The notes beneath the pieces were generated by a model that did no database searches, was not told the origin of the DNA, and worked only from the letters and a program-made list of their open reading frames with translations. Below, piece after piece: positions 15,289 to 21,958 of a DNA stretch of 26,087 bases (its first letter is position 1; the number at the start of each line of letters is the position of its first letter). The DNA comes from Chloroflexota bacterium (lineage in GTDB: Bacteria; Chloroflexota; Dehalococcoidia; GIF9; UBA5629): positions 1 through 26,087 of the forward strand of contig JAPLHJ010000188.1 in NCBI GenBank assembly GCA_026389675.1, in the 5' to 3' direction. Both the position numbers and the translations under genes were made by a program.

Positions 15289-15870
15289 CTATCGGGGAAG
15301 CAATTGACGCCAGTCGAAGTTGCTGTTCGCCCCGCCGCTGGCTGCAATCATGATAAGCGAGATTATTAGTACTGCGATGCTTATCGCAAGCAAAAGCTGC
15401 AGTACCAGCATGCCGACGCCCCACTTAATCCAGGTACGCTGGGTTTTCCTGAAGTGCTCAATGCTGTCCCATCTTTTTTTCTGCCAGGCCCATTCATTGC
15501 CGTGCACTCCGAGGACGATGGCCATCACGATGCTGATTACCCAGCCTACGTAAGGGATAAGGCCCGCCAGCGCAACCAGCGCTATCCAGACGTTGTTGCC
15601 GATGCCCCAGATCCAGGTGAGCAGGAAGGCGCCCCAGTTCCAGCCCCTCAGTTCGGGCGGCAACTGGGATGTGGCGCCCAGTCCCGATACAGTGCCTGCT
15701 GCCAGGGGAGAGGCGTGGCCGGGCCAAGCGCCTGTTTTCAGGTTGGCCTCCATGCAGGCGTTACAGTAAATCTGGTTATCAATGCTGACCTTGCATTCGG
15801 GGCAGACAAACCTGCCGCAATTGCAGCAGCCGCCCACCTCCTCCCTGTCCGTATGTATCGCGCATTTCAT
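15289..15870 (-). CDS. B-box zinc-finger membrane protein, paralog 1
   Basis: This 193-aa protein starts with a B-box-like zinc finger: C3, H6, C15/C16, C18, C23, C26, C36, C39. A Gly/Ala-rich linker (about 45-72) and a membrane region follow, with hydrophobic segments at about 79-101, 104-124 and 148-176. The first is introduced by RGWNWGAFLLTWIWGIGN, shared almost exactly with the next upstream gene. A conserved loop GNEWAWQKKRWDSIEHFRKTQ lies between the second and third segments. The N-terminal finger should be cytoplasmic. Function is unknown. AGGAGG 8 nt before the ATG marks the start. It lies between its paralog (34 nt) and rmuC (38 nt). Confidence 0.82.
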   Translation of the reverse strand: MKCAIHTDREEVGGCCNCGRFVCPECKVSIDNQIYCNACMEANLKTGAWPGHASPLAAGTVSGLGATSQLPPELRGWNWGAFLLTWIWGIGNNVWIALVALAGLIPYVGWVISIVMAIVLGVHGNEWAWQKKRWDSIEHFRKTQRTWIKWGVGMLVLQLLLAISIAVLIISLIMIAASGGANSNFDWRQLLPR

Positions 15871-15904
15871 CTCTAATCCTCCTGCCGTTGGCTTTCCATT
15901 ATGC

Positions 15905-16438
15905 TCAGTACCTTATCGTTCCGGACTGCCCGACACTCCAGACTATGAGGCCTAAGACGAGCAGTAAAATGATGGCAATAATGATGGTCAGGGCAATGGA
16001 TATCCACAGCCCCCAGAGCGTCCAGGTATGTTGCACGCGTTTGAAATGCTCGAGACTCTCCCAGCGCCTGCTCTGCCAGGCCCACTCGTTGCCCTTGAAG
16101 GCCAGCACCCAGGGCATGACCATGAAGCCGAGGTAGGGAACGAATACCAGGAATGACCACCAGACGCTGTTACCGATGCCCCAGATCCAGGTCAGCAGGA
16201 AGCCGCCCCAGTTCCATTCGCCCAGCCCGGGCGGAAGGGGCGCTTTGCTGCCCATACCCGAGGTGTTGCCGGCGGTGACTGCCGTCGCCGGCACAACACC
16301 ACCGGAAGCCATTTTCTCTATGCAGGAATTGCAGTAAACCTTTCCCCCGTATTCAACCTTGCACTCGGGACAGACGGCCTCGTTGCAGGCTACGCAGGCG
16401 CCTACCGCGTCGCGGTCAGGGTGATGATAACAGTACAT
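15905..16438 (-). CDS. B-box zinc-finger membrane protein, paralog 2
   Basis: This 177-aa paralog of the next gene has the same layout. The N-terminal B-box-like finger has C3, H5/H6, C15, C18, C23, C26, C36 and C39. A linker rich in Gly, Ala and Thr follows, then EWNWGGFLLTWIWGIGN, and hydrophobic segments at about 79-112 and 143-168. The conserved loop is GNEWAWQSRRWESLEHFKRVQ. The two proteins are clearly related over their whole length but much diverged, so the duplication is old. GGAGG 5-6 nt before the ATG gives a firm start. It is the first gene of the unit that ends with rmuC. I do not know a function for either paralog. Confidence 0.82.
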   Translation of the reverse strand: MYCYHHPDRDAVGACVACNEAVCPECKVEYGGKVYCNSCIEKMASGGVVPATAVTAGNTSGMGSKAPLPPGLGEWNWGGFLLTWIWGIGNSVWWSFLVFVPYLGFMVMPWVLAFKGNEWAWQSRRWESLEHFKRVQHTWTLWGLWISIALTIIIAIILLLVLGLIVWSVGQSGTIRY

Positions 16439-16532
16439 TGCGGCCTCCTTCTCAACCGGCTGCAGCGGCAGCCCCGTCAGTTGAGTTTATCTTAAGTAAA
16501 GTATATTTCATGTGAGCTTAACAAGCTACCCG

Positions 16533-16562
16533 TTGCCCGGATGGGCCGGGCGGGAATATACT
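16533..16562 (+). promoter_or_regulatory. Candidate promoter of the metallophosphoesterase operon
   Basis: TTGCCC (16533-16538), 18-nt spacer containing a CCCGG/CCGGG hairpin, TATACT (16557-16562). The start would fall about 12 nt before ATG 16580. The same 16439-16579 gap must also hold the divergent B-box promoter, for which only a TATACT (16500-16505, minus) is visible. Confidence 0.5.
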
Positions 16563-16579
16563 GGATCAGGGATTTTATC

Positions 16580-17041
16580 ATGAAGATAGGCGTAATCTCG
16601 GATACCCATGCCAGGCACTACTCCCAGCTTCCCCAGAACCTGTTAAAGGCACTGGAAAAGGTTGACCTGATCGTGCATGCCGGCGATATCGTCACGATGG
16701 ATGTCATCCGGGGACTGGAGACGGTGGCTCCGGTAAAAGGCGTCTGCGGTAATATGGATTTGCCTGAAGTGGGGCTGGCCTTCCCGGAGAAACTGCTAAT
16801 TGAGATTGGGGGCAGGAAAATCGGTGTAATGCATGGCAGCGGCGGCCCGGCCGGGCTGGAAAACCTGGTGACGCAGGCATTCGATGGCGTGGACATCATC
16901 ATCTTCGGCCACAGCCATATCGCGGTGAATAAGGTCCTGGATGGAATTAACCTGTTTAACCCGGGCAATGCAGGTAACTCCTACGGGATACTGGAGCTCG
17001 GAGAGAGAGTCGGCGGAAAGATAATCCGTGATTATTTTTAG
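16580..17041 (+). CDS. YfcE/MJ0936-type metallophosphoesterase
   Basis: A 153-aa member of the calcineurin-like phosphoesterases, small YfcE group. Metal-binding motifs appear in order: D8-T-H10 in ISDTHA, GD36 in HAGDIV, N58 in CGNMD, H85 in GVMHGSGG, and H111-S-H113 in FGHSHI. Such enzymes act as phosphodiesterases in vitro; the natural substrate is usually unknown. I place the start at 16580 because the family begins MKIGVISDTH and AGGG lies 8 nt upstream. An upstream in-frame ATG (16541) falls inside the probable promoter. The stop is 9 nt before the next ATG, so it is probably co-transcribed with the damaged hydrolase gene. Confidence 0.92.
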   Translation: MKIGVISDTHARHYSQLPQNLLKALEKVDLIVHAGDIVTMDVIRGLETVAPVKGVCGNMDLPEVGLAFPEKLLIEIGGRKIGVMHGSGGPAGLENLVTQAFDGVDIIIFGHSHIAVNKVLDGINLFNPGNAGNSYGILELGERVGGKIIRDYF

Positions 17042-17050
17042 AGGTGGATT

Positions 17051-17811
17051 ATGAGCGAAAGCTGGCACGATTATAAAATACTCGACCACCCCGCGATATT
17101 GAATTTGATCTTCTATCCGCGCGCCGACGACTATGAACCGGTTGACACGGAGCGGTCCACGGGCTTTATGGTGCCCGTAGGCGGCGGCATACATATCTCC
17201 TGCCGCTTCTTCTTCGGAAAAAAAGATAATGTTAATATGCTGTTCTTCCATGGCAACGGTGAGTTGGCCGGGGAATATGAGGATATCGGGCTGGCCTTCA
17301 ATAACAGAGGCATCAATCTGTTTGTGGCTGATTACCGCGGTTACGGCGGCAGCAGCGGGCGGCCGACGGTGAGCAATATGATTAAGGATGCACACCCTGT
17401 TGCGAGCTGGTTCAACCGGTTCCTGGAAGATAAGGGCTATACGGGAAGCTGTTTTATCATGGGGCGCTCGCTGGGCAGCGCTTCGGCCATCTATCTGGCA
17501 GCCGGCCACCCGGCCTGGTACAGGGGAGTGGTAATTGAGAGCGGATTCTGCGATATATCAGACCTGCTGGGCAAGCTGGGGCCGGCGCTGAACCCGCCCG
17601 GGCAGTTAGCCACGGCCTCGCCGGGATTCAGCAGGGTTATGAAAATAACCATGCCGGCGCTGATCATTCATGGCGAATACGACTCAATTGTGCCGCTGAC
17701 CGAGGGTGAAAAAATCTACCGCAACATCGGGTCGGAGGAAAAACCATCTTTGCCGAGGGCGCAGACCTGTATTTGCGTGAGCTGGCCGGTTTCGTAAATA
17801 AATACAGGTAA
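17051..17811 (+). pseudogene. Alpha/beta hydrolase with a frameshifted, shortened 3' end
   Basis: The intact frame (17051-17797, 248 aa) has an alpha/beta hydrolase fold: FFHGNGELAGEYE (oxyanion region), YRGYGGSSG, nucleophile S140 in MGRSLGSA, acid D211 in HGEYDSIVPL. After GSEEK the frame reads through an unnatural tail. One extra A in the A-run at 17739-17743 would instead give KTIFAEGAD followed by LYLRELAGFVNKYR and a stop at 17811, which is the family-like ending. Even then the segment between GAD and LYL that normally carries the catalytic His is absent. So a 1-nt loss plus a small internal deletion are inferred, and the protein is probably inactive. A sequencing or assembly error could explain the A-run but not the missing segment. 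GAGGTGG precedes the ATG. Confidence 0.72.
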
Positions 17812-17815
17812 TAAA

Positions 17816-17847
17816 AAAGCCCCCTCGATAGCGGGTTCTGTCGACTC
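17816..17847 (+). repeat. Left inverted repeat of the AT-rich islet
   Basis: 32 nt, starting AAAGCCCCCTCGATAGC and ending TGTCGACTC. Its reverse complement matches 19057-19088 at 30 of 32 positions. It begins 5 nt after the repaired end of the damaged hydrolase gene. Confidence 0.85.
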
Positions 17848-17862
17848 ATGGTTGTTGCTTCA

Positions 17863-17882
17863 TGGGTCAAGGCTTCGACCCA
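17863..17882 (+). terminator. Possible terminator inside the islet's left end
   Basis: TGGGTC (17863-17868) pairs with GACCCA (17877-17882) across 8 nt. A T-rich stretch (TTTTATTTT) follows after AATGC. It would end transcription from the metallophosphoesterase operon. The stem is short. Confidence 0.3.
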
Positions 17883-17994
17883 AATGCTTTTATTTTGGAT
17901 TGGCAGTATTTACAGTTTGTTGGCTCAGCTACAATATAACTCATATTACATACACTCTAATTTCATCACACACACATTTTGCTACGATCAACTG

Positions 17995-18003
17995 TGGTAT
18001 ACT
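17995..18003 (+). promoter_or_regulatory. Extended -10 promoter of the ferritin-like gene
   Basis: TGG-TATACT (17995-18003) is an extended -10; no good -35 is seen. Start expected near 18010, leaving a leader of about 117 nt before the ferritin-like ATG. The stretch 17812-18126 otherwise holds the left repeat, a weak hairpin, the short ORF at 18034 and the inverted repeat at 18072-18098. Confidence 0.45.
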
Positions 18004-18033
18004 GGTATTAAGTCGTATAGAGAGGTTGGAATT

Positions 18034-18111
18034 ATGGAAACGAATGTAATTTGTTGTGGCATCGTTAAGCGGTATATTGTCCTTAGTAATCAATATACGG
18101 AATATAGATAG
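18034..18111 (+). CDS. Possible 25-aa leader peptide
   Basis: ATG 18034 follows GAGAGG (18020-18025) with an 8-nt gap, a proper ribosome site. The ORF encodes METNVICCGIVKRYIVLSNQ and five more residues, then TAG at 18109-18111, 15 nt before the ferritin-like ATG. It includes adjacent Cys codons and spans an 8-bp inverted repeat. It may be a regulatory leader or a small protein, or chance. Confidence 0.4.
   Translation: METNVICCGIVKRYIVLSNQYTEYR
18072..18098 (+). promoter_or_regulatory. 8-bp inverted repeat before the ferritin-like gene
   Basis: GTATATTG (18072-18079) and CAATATAC (18091-18098) are exact inverted copies, 11 nt apart, ending 28 nt before ATG 18127. No T-run follows, so an operator or RNA control element is more likely than a terminator. 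Confidence 0.45.
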
Positions 18112-18126
18112 TGGGGGTTAACAAAA

Positions 18127-18546
18127 ATGGAAAACGTGAAAAAAGTATTGGATATTTTAAACCAGGCATTACGGTTGGAATACTCACTAATAATCCATTA
18201 CCCGCGTATTAATATGGCTGTACATGACAATGACATCAAAAGTATGGTTAACACTCTGGGCGTAATGTCTATCAAGCATGCCGATGTAGTTTCCGATGCC
18301 ATTATATCTTTAGGTGGAACTCCAGAATGGTCTTTTGACCCTGCACCAGAAGAAATTGACCTTAAAAATATATTCCATATACAGCTCGGAAAGGAGAAGC
18401 TCGCCCTGCAATTGCACAGTGAAAGCTCAAAACTGATCTCAGATAAGGAACTTAAAACGCAGTTTGAGATATTAGCAAAGCAAGAAGAAGGGCACATCAA
18501 AATTGTTGAAAACATCCTTTCCCGTTTGAACCAGTCGGCTATATGA
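18127..18546 (+). CDS. Ferritin-like domain protein
   Basis: A 139-aa all-helical protein with the ferritin/bacterioferritin layout of four helices. Candidate metal ligands by position are E18 in LRLEYSLIIHYP, H51 in MSIKHADVV, E90 in GKEKLALQLHSE, and E120 and H123 in QEEGHIKIVE. The Glu of the first ExxH motif is replaced by Ser48, so one expected ligand is missing and classical di-iron ferroxidase activity is uncertain. Iron or oxidative-stress handling is the family role, but I cannot assign a substrate. GGGGG about 9 nt before the ATG supports the start. Codon use is AT-rich, unlike the flanking genes. It is the main gene of the inverted-repeat islet. Confidence 0.72.
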   Translation: MENVKKVLDILNQALRLEYSLIIHYPRINMAVHDNDIKSMVNTLGVMSIKHADVVSDAIISLGGTPEWSFDPAPEEIDLKNIFHIQLGKEKLALQLHSESSKLISDKELKTQFEILAKQEEGHIKIVENILSRLNQSAI

Positions 18547-18654
18547 CATCTAAAATGAGATACTTGTTGTCAAGGGATACTCGTTATTTTATCGATACCA
18601 AGGCAATTTTTCAGTTACTTAAATCACCTCAAATTTAATATAGGATGAGAAATA

Positions 18655-18921
18655 ATGGATAGAACTAAGAAATATCTGATGCTTGCAAGGGTATTGGATT
18701 GGATTGGGAATATCTGGTTGATTCTTGCTTGTCTATTTATTCTTATCGGCTATATCGCTATAGTGGTTACGCAAGGATGGGGTAGATTATGGGATACAAT
18801 CAGCCTGTATAATTTTTGGAATTTTGTTGCTGTTGTTGGTACTCTTTTGCCAGGAATATTGCTAAAAATTGTTGCCAAAGGGACTAAAGATAAATACTCA
18901 GTTTCGGATAAGCAAATCTAA
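18655..18921 (+). CDS. Small two-span membrane protein
   Basis: An 88-aa protein with hydrophobic segments at about 17-40 (IWLILACLFILIGYIAIVV) and about 54-74 (FWNFVAVVGTLLPGILLKIV), and charged ends (MDRTKKYLM, KGTKDKYSVSDKQI). I do not recognise a family. AGGATGAGA about 5-8 nt before the ATG gives a good start. It follows the ferritin-like gene by 108 nt and shares its AT-rich composition. The gap holds only weak promoter-like matches (TTGTCA at 18567-18572). Being inside the inverted-repeat islet suggests that it travelled with the ferritin-like gene. Confidence 0.65.
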   Translation: MDRTKKYLMLARVLDWIGNIWLILACLFILIGYIAIVVTQGWGRLWDTISLYNFWNFVAVVGTLLPGILLKIVAKGTKDKYSVSDKQI

Positions 18922-19025
18922 CTTTCTATCGTCACGGCATAATTACGTTAAGTAAATAAGAGCAACCCAATCGTAGAGGTATTTTGTCCCAACCCTTCTA
19001 AGCCATGCACTTAACTCAGACAAGG

Positions 19026-19088
19026 AAAGCCCCCTCATCTGGAGTTTGCCTAACAAGAGTTGACAGAACCCGCTACCGAGGGGGCTTT
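19026..19088 (-). terminator. Hairpin at the islet's right end, possible rplY terminator
   Basis: AAAGCCCCCTC (19026-19036) and GAGGGGGCTTT (19078-19088) are exact 11-bp inverted copies with a 41-nt loop. Read on the minus strand it lies 11 nt after the rplY stop and is followed by CCTTG, so the T-run is weak. Confidence 0.4.
19057..19088 (-). repeat. Right inverted repeat of the AT-rich islet
   Basis: 32 nt, reverse complement of 17816-17847 with two mismatches (at positions 5 and 20 of this copy, read on the + strand). Confidence 0.85.
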
Positions 19089-19099
19089 GGATATCAGGA

Positions 19100-19807
19100 C
19101 TACTTCTTTTCGGATCTCTCGGGCCTCTCAGGTCTCTCGGCTTTCTCAGGTTTTTCAGCGTTCTCCGCGGCTTCCCCTTCCAGCTTCTCTCCTTCCACGG
19201 CCTCCTCGCCTTCGGCAGCAACTTCAGCCGGAACCTCTTCGACCACCTTGCGGACTTCAGCGACCTTGATAAGCATCTGGTCAGGGTCGGCAAGGATGGT
19301 GATTTTATCGCTGACCTTGAGGTCTTTTACATGAAGTGATTGCTCGGGCAGCGCCAGGCTGGAGATGTCTACCTCGATGCTGTGGGGCAGGTCGTCGGGC
19401 AGGGCTTCAATCTGCAATGCAGTCATGGCATGCAGCAGTGATACGTTTTTGAGCTTCAGCGCCGGCGCGTCGCCGATGAATACCAGCGGCACCTCTGCCT
19501 TGAGCTTCTCGGCCATGTTCACCTGGTAAAAATCCACGTGTGTGGGCTCGCCTGTCATGATGTTGCGCTGCACGCCGCGTATGATCACCATGCTGGGTGA
19601 GGCTGAATCGGACGTTTTAATCGAGATAAGATCAGTGCCGCCCGCCTTTGTCAGTACCTGGGTGAGTTTGCGTACATCTACCTGTACAGGCTGCGATTCG
19701 ATGCCGTGACCATAGATGTTGCAGGGTATCAGTCCGCCCCTGCGCAGGAAACGTACTTTCTTTCCGGTTATTTCCCTCTTTAATACTTCAAGTTCAAGTC
19801 TTTTCAT
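19100..19807 (-). CDS. rplY: 50S ribosomal protein L25 (Ctc/TL5 form)
   Basis: L25 binds 5S rRNA. This 235-aa protein is the long two-domain Ctc/TL5 type. The N-terminal 5S-binding domain (about 1-92) has ITGKKVRFLRRGGLIPCNIYG and MTGEPTHVDFYQV. The C-terminal beta domain (about 93-185) has PLVFIGDAPALK, ALPDDLPHSIEVDIS and LHVKDLKV. Residues from about 190 are a Glu/Ala/Lys/Pro-rich tail ending RPERPERSEKK, probably disordered. GGAGAAAGG precedes the ATG. It follows the radical SAM gene by 57 nt in the same direction and may share its transcript or use a weak own promoter. Confidence 0.93.
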   Translation of the reverse strand: MKRLELEVLKREITGKKVRFLRRGGLIPCNIYGHGIESQPVQVDVRKLTQVLTKAGGTDLISIKTSDSASPSMVIIRGVQRNIMTGEPTHVDFYQVNMAEKLKAEVPLVFIGDAPALKLKNVSLLHAMTALQIEALPDDLPHSIEVDISSLALPEQSLHVKDLKVSDKITILADPDQMLIKVAEVRKVVEEVPAEVAAEGEEAVEGEKLEGEAAENAEKPEKAERPERPERSEKK

Positions 19808-19841
19808 CGCCTTTCTCCAGAATTAGTAACAAAACATAAAG

Positions 19842-19868
19842 ATTATCGGGTTTGAACCTGAAAGTCAA
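19842..19868 (-). promoter_or_regulatory. Candidate rplY promoter
   Basis: Minus strand: TTGACT (19863-19868), 15-nt spacer (short), GATAAT (19842-19847). It overlaps the last codon of the upstream radical SAM gene. Confidence 0.33.
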
Positions 19869-21706
19869 ATTTCGGGTTTAAAATTTCGTTTTTGCGCCCT
19901 GGCGCGGCATGAAGCCTGGCTGCCCTGCAGGCCGCAGAGGTTGCAATCCTCCAGCCGGCAGTCGTGAGTCAGGCGGCCGGAAAGCATATTCTGCTTCTCA
20001 GCTTTAAGGAAGGCACTGCTCACGCCCGAACTGATGTGGCTCCAGGGCAATACTTCCCCTGTGTCGCGCTCACGATGCGCGTAGAAGGCGGGGTCAATGC
20101 CGCATTCAGCGAAGGCCTGCTGCCACCTGGTGAAATCGAAGAACTCGTTCCAGGTATCCAAGCGGCAGCCTTTCTTCCATGCGGTGTAGATAACCGCACC
20201 CAGGCGCCTGTCGCCGCGCGCCAGGACGGCTTCCAGAAAGCTGATTTTTGGATCGTGCCAGGATAGCTGAACACCACTGCGGCGCAACTGGTTATGCAGC
20301 AGGGCGTGCTTTTCGTTGAGCGTCTCCTCTTTATCCTGCGCCGACCATTGACAGGGTGTATGGGGCTTGGGCACGAAGGATGAGACTGATACGCGCACAC
20401 GGGGCGGCTTGCTGCGGATGGATTTGCCCAGCCGGCTGACTGAGTCTATAAGGCTGGCGATATCCCGCACATCATCCATGGTCTCAGTGGGCAGGCCTAC
20501 CATAAAATAAAGCTTGAGGTTCATCCAGTCTTTTTCAAAAGCGGCGGCGAACGTTTCCATCATGTCCTGCTGGGGCATCCATTTATTGACGGCCGCCCTC
20601 AATCGTTCACTGCCGGCCTCAGGAGCAAAGGTCAGCGTGGCCTTGCGCCCGGATGGCAGGGAGCCCATCAGCTCGATGGATGATTTATCCAGGCGCAGGC
20701 TCGGAAGTGAGAGGGAAAGGCCCCGGCGGGCGTATTTGCCGGCCAGGCTGGCGACCAGGTGGTTTATGCTGCTGTAATCTCCTGAACTGAGGGAGACGAG
20801 AGCCAGGGTATTATAGCCGCAGTTATCTACCAGGCAGCCGGCAGCTTTAATCACCTGCTCTTCGGGCAGTTCACGGACAGGACGATACAGGGTCCCGGCC
20901 TGGCAGAAGCGGCAGCCCCGGGTGCAGCCGCGCTGTATCTCGACGGCGGCGCGGTCATGGATAACCTCGATATAGGGTACGACCGGCCTGACAACAGGCT
21001 TGAGCCGCTCCGCTATGACCCGCTCGATTGTGTCCGGCGCATTGCCATCGGCAGGAGGTGGGGCTGCCAGCGTGTTGTCCGCCAGGTAAGCAGGAGAGTA
21101 GAAACGCGGAATATAAAAGCCGGGCAGGCGAGCAAGCCTGCGCAGCAACTCCCGGCGCTCCTTTTTGCAGGACTGCATGGTTTGGGCGAGCCCGGCTATC
21201 GCTTCTTCCGCTTCGCCGGCGAAGAAAACGTCTATGAAGTCGGATAGAGGTTCGGGGTTCATGGCGCAGCTTCCGCCCGCCATAACCAGGGGGTAAGAGC
21301 CGTCGCGGTCCCGGCTGAAAACGGGTATGCCCGCCAGGTCGAGCATGTTAAGTACCGTGGTGCAGCTTAATTCATAGCCAAGCGAGAAGCCGATGATATC
21401 GAAATGGCGCAGCGGGCGGCGGGTCTCGAGTGTGAATAAAGGAAGGTTGTTGCGGCGCAACTGCTCTTCCATGTCAGGCCAGGGCGTGTAGGTACGCTCG
21501 GCCAGCACGCCCGGCAGGGAATTTAGCTGCTCGTAGAGTATAGGTATGGCCATATTGGACATGCCCACCTCGTAGATATCGGGGAAGGCCAGCGCAACGC
21601 GTAGCGAGGCCGCTTCCCAGTCTTTCGGCAACGAATTCCACTCACCCCCGGTGTACCTGGCCGGCTTCACCACGTTATGAAATAAGGTATCGTCAATCTT
21701 AAGCAT
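19865..21706 (-). CDS. B12-binding-type radical SAM protein (TIGR03960-like)
   Basis: A 613-aa radical SAM enzyme. An N-terminal region (about 30-180) with FPDIYEVGMSNMAIPILYEQ and GFSLGYELSCTTVLNML resembles the degenerate cobalamin-binding domain of the TIGR03960 family. The [4Fe-4S] motif is C261-x3-C265-x2-C268 in QRGCTRGCRFCQAG. The radical SAM barrel continues with FAPEAGSERLR and YFMVGLPTETMDD. The C-terminus has Cys pairs (DCRLEDCNLCGLQG) that may bind another cofactor. The reaction of this family is not established. AAGGTT about 8 nt before the ATG is a modest ribosome site. The partner gene often found with it (TIGR03936/DUF2344) is absent here; rplY follows instead. Confidence 0.9.
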   Translation of the reverse strand: MLKIDDTLFHNVVKPARYTGGEWNSLPKDWEAASLRVALAFPDIYEVGMSNMAIPILYEQLNSLPGVLAERTYTPWPDMEEQLRRNNLPLFTLETRRPLRHFDIIGFSLGYELSCTTVLNMLDLAGIPVFSRDRDGSYPLVMAGGSCAMNPEPLSDFIDVFFAGEAEEAIAGLAQTMQSCKKERRELLRRLARLPGFYIPRFYSPAYLADNTLAAPPPADGNAPDTIERVIAERLKPVVRPVVPYIEVIHDRAAVEIQRGCTRGCRFCQAGTLYRPVRELPEEQVIKAAGCLVDNCGYNTLALVSLSSGDYSSINHLVASLAGKYARRGLSLSLPSLRLDKSSIELMGSLPSGRKATLTFAPEAGSERLRAAVNKWMPQQDMMETFAAAFEKDWMNLKLYFMVGLPTETMDDVRDIASLIDSVSRLGKSIRSKPPRVRVSVSSFVPKPHTPCQWSAQDKEETLNEKHALLHNQLRRSGVQLSWHDPKISFLEAVLARGDRRLGAVIYTAWKKGCRLDTWNEFFDFTRWQQAFAECGIDPAFYAHRERDTGEVLPWSHISSGVSSAFLKAEKQNMLSGRLTHDCRLEDCNLCGLQGSQASCRARAQKRNFKPEI

Positions 21707-21727
21707 ACCGGTTTAACCTTGACTTTA

Positions 21728-21736
21728 ATTATCGCA
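21728..21736 (-). promoter_or_regulatory. Candidate radical SAM gene promoter
   Basis: Minus strand extended -10 TGC-GATAAT (21728-21736), about 22 nt before the ATG at 21706; no good -35. Confidence 0.35.
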
Positions 21737-21753
21737 TGATTTGCCGGAAAGCG

Positions 21754-21783
21754 TTGACACTCCATAGCTGAAAAGAGTATAAA
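21754..21783 (+). promoter_or_regulatory. Promoter of the PAS/GAF sensor gene
   Basis: Perfect TTGACA (21754-21759), 18-nt spacer, TATAAA (21778-21783). The start near 21790 leaves a leader of about 170 nt before ATG 21959, with a small hairpin (GCAGG/CCTGT around 21890) and no gene. Confidence 0.65.
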
Positions 21784-21958
21784 TAGCTGTTCATGCATAG
21801 CGGGTGAACCGTGCAGGGTAAGCTGAATTACGTAAACATGGTGAGGAAAAAAAACGAGAAATAACGGGCAGCAGGCCAGCCTTGCAGGTATCGGTGCAAA
21901 GCCTGTATTAAGGAAAAGCAGGGCAAAGCAGGGATATGGAGCCGGGGGGAAACCGCAG

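Larger units (their letters stand above)
17816..19088. other. AT-rich islet bounded by 32-nt inverted repeats
   Basis: A 1273-nt segment closed by near-perfect inverted repeats. Its interior from about 17885 to 18960 is much more AT-rich than the neighbours on both sides. It carries a 25-codon leader ORF, a ferritin-like gene and a two-span membrane protein gene, and no transposase. Composition and boundaries suggest an acquired unit, perhaps moved in trans. No target-site duplication was found. Confidence 0.55.

Noticed and set aside
16541..16579. Longer N-terminus for the metallophosphoesterase
   Set aside because: Falls in the likely promoter and adds residues not seen before the MKIGVISDTH family start.
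17832..17847. Insertion-sequence terminal repeat of the IS6 type in the islet ends (GGGTTCTGT)
   Set aside because: The match is about eight bases and there is no transposase; too short to name a family.
21784..21958. Cobalamin or cyclic-di-GMP riboswitch before the sensor gene
   Set aside because: Only a short GTGCAAAGCC resemblance; the other conserved boxes and the receptor helices are absent.
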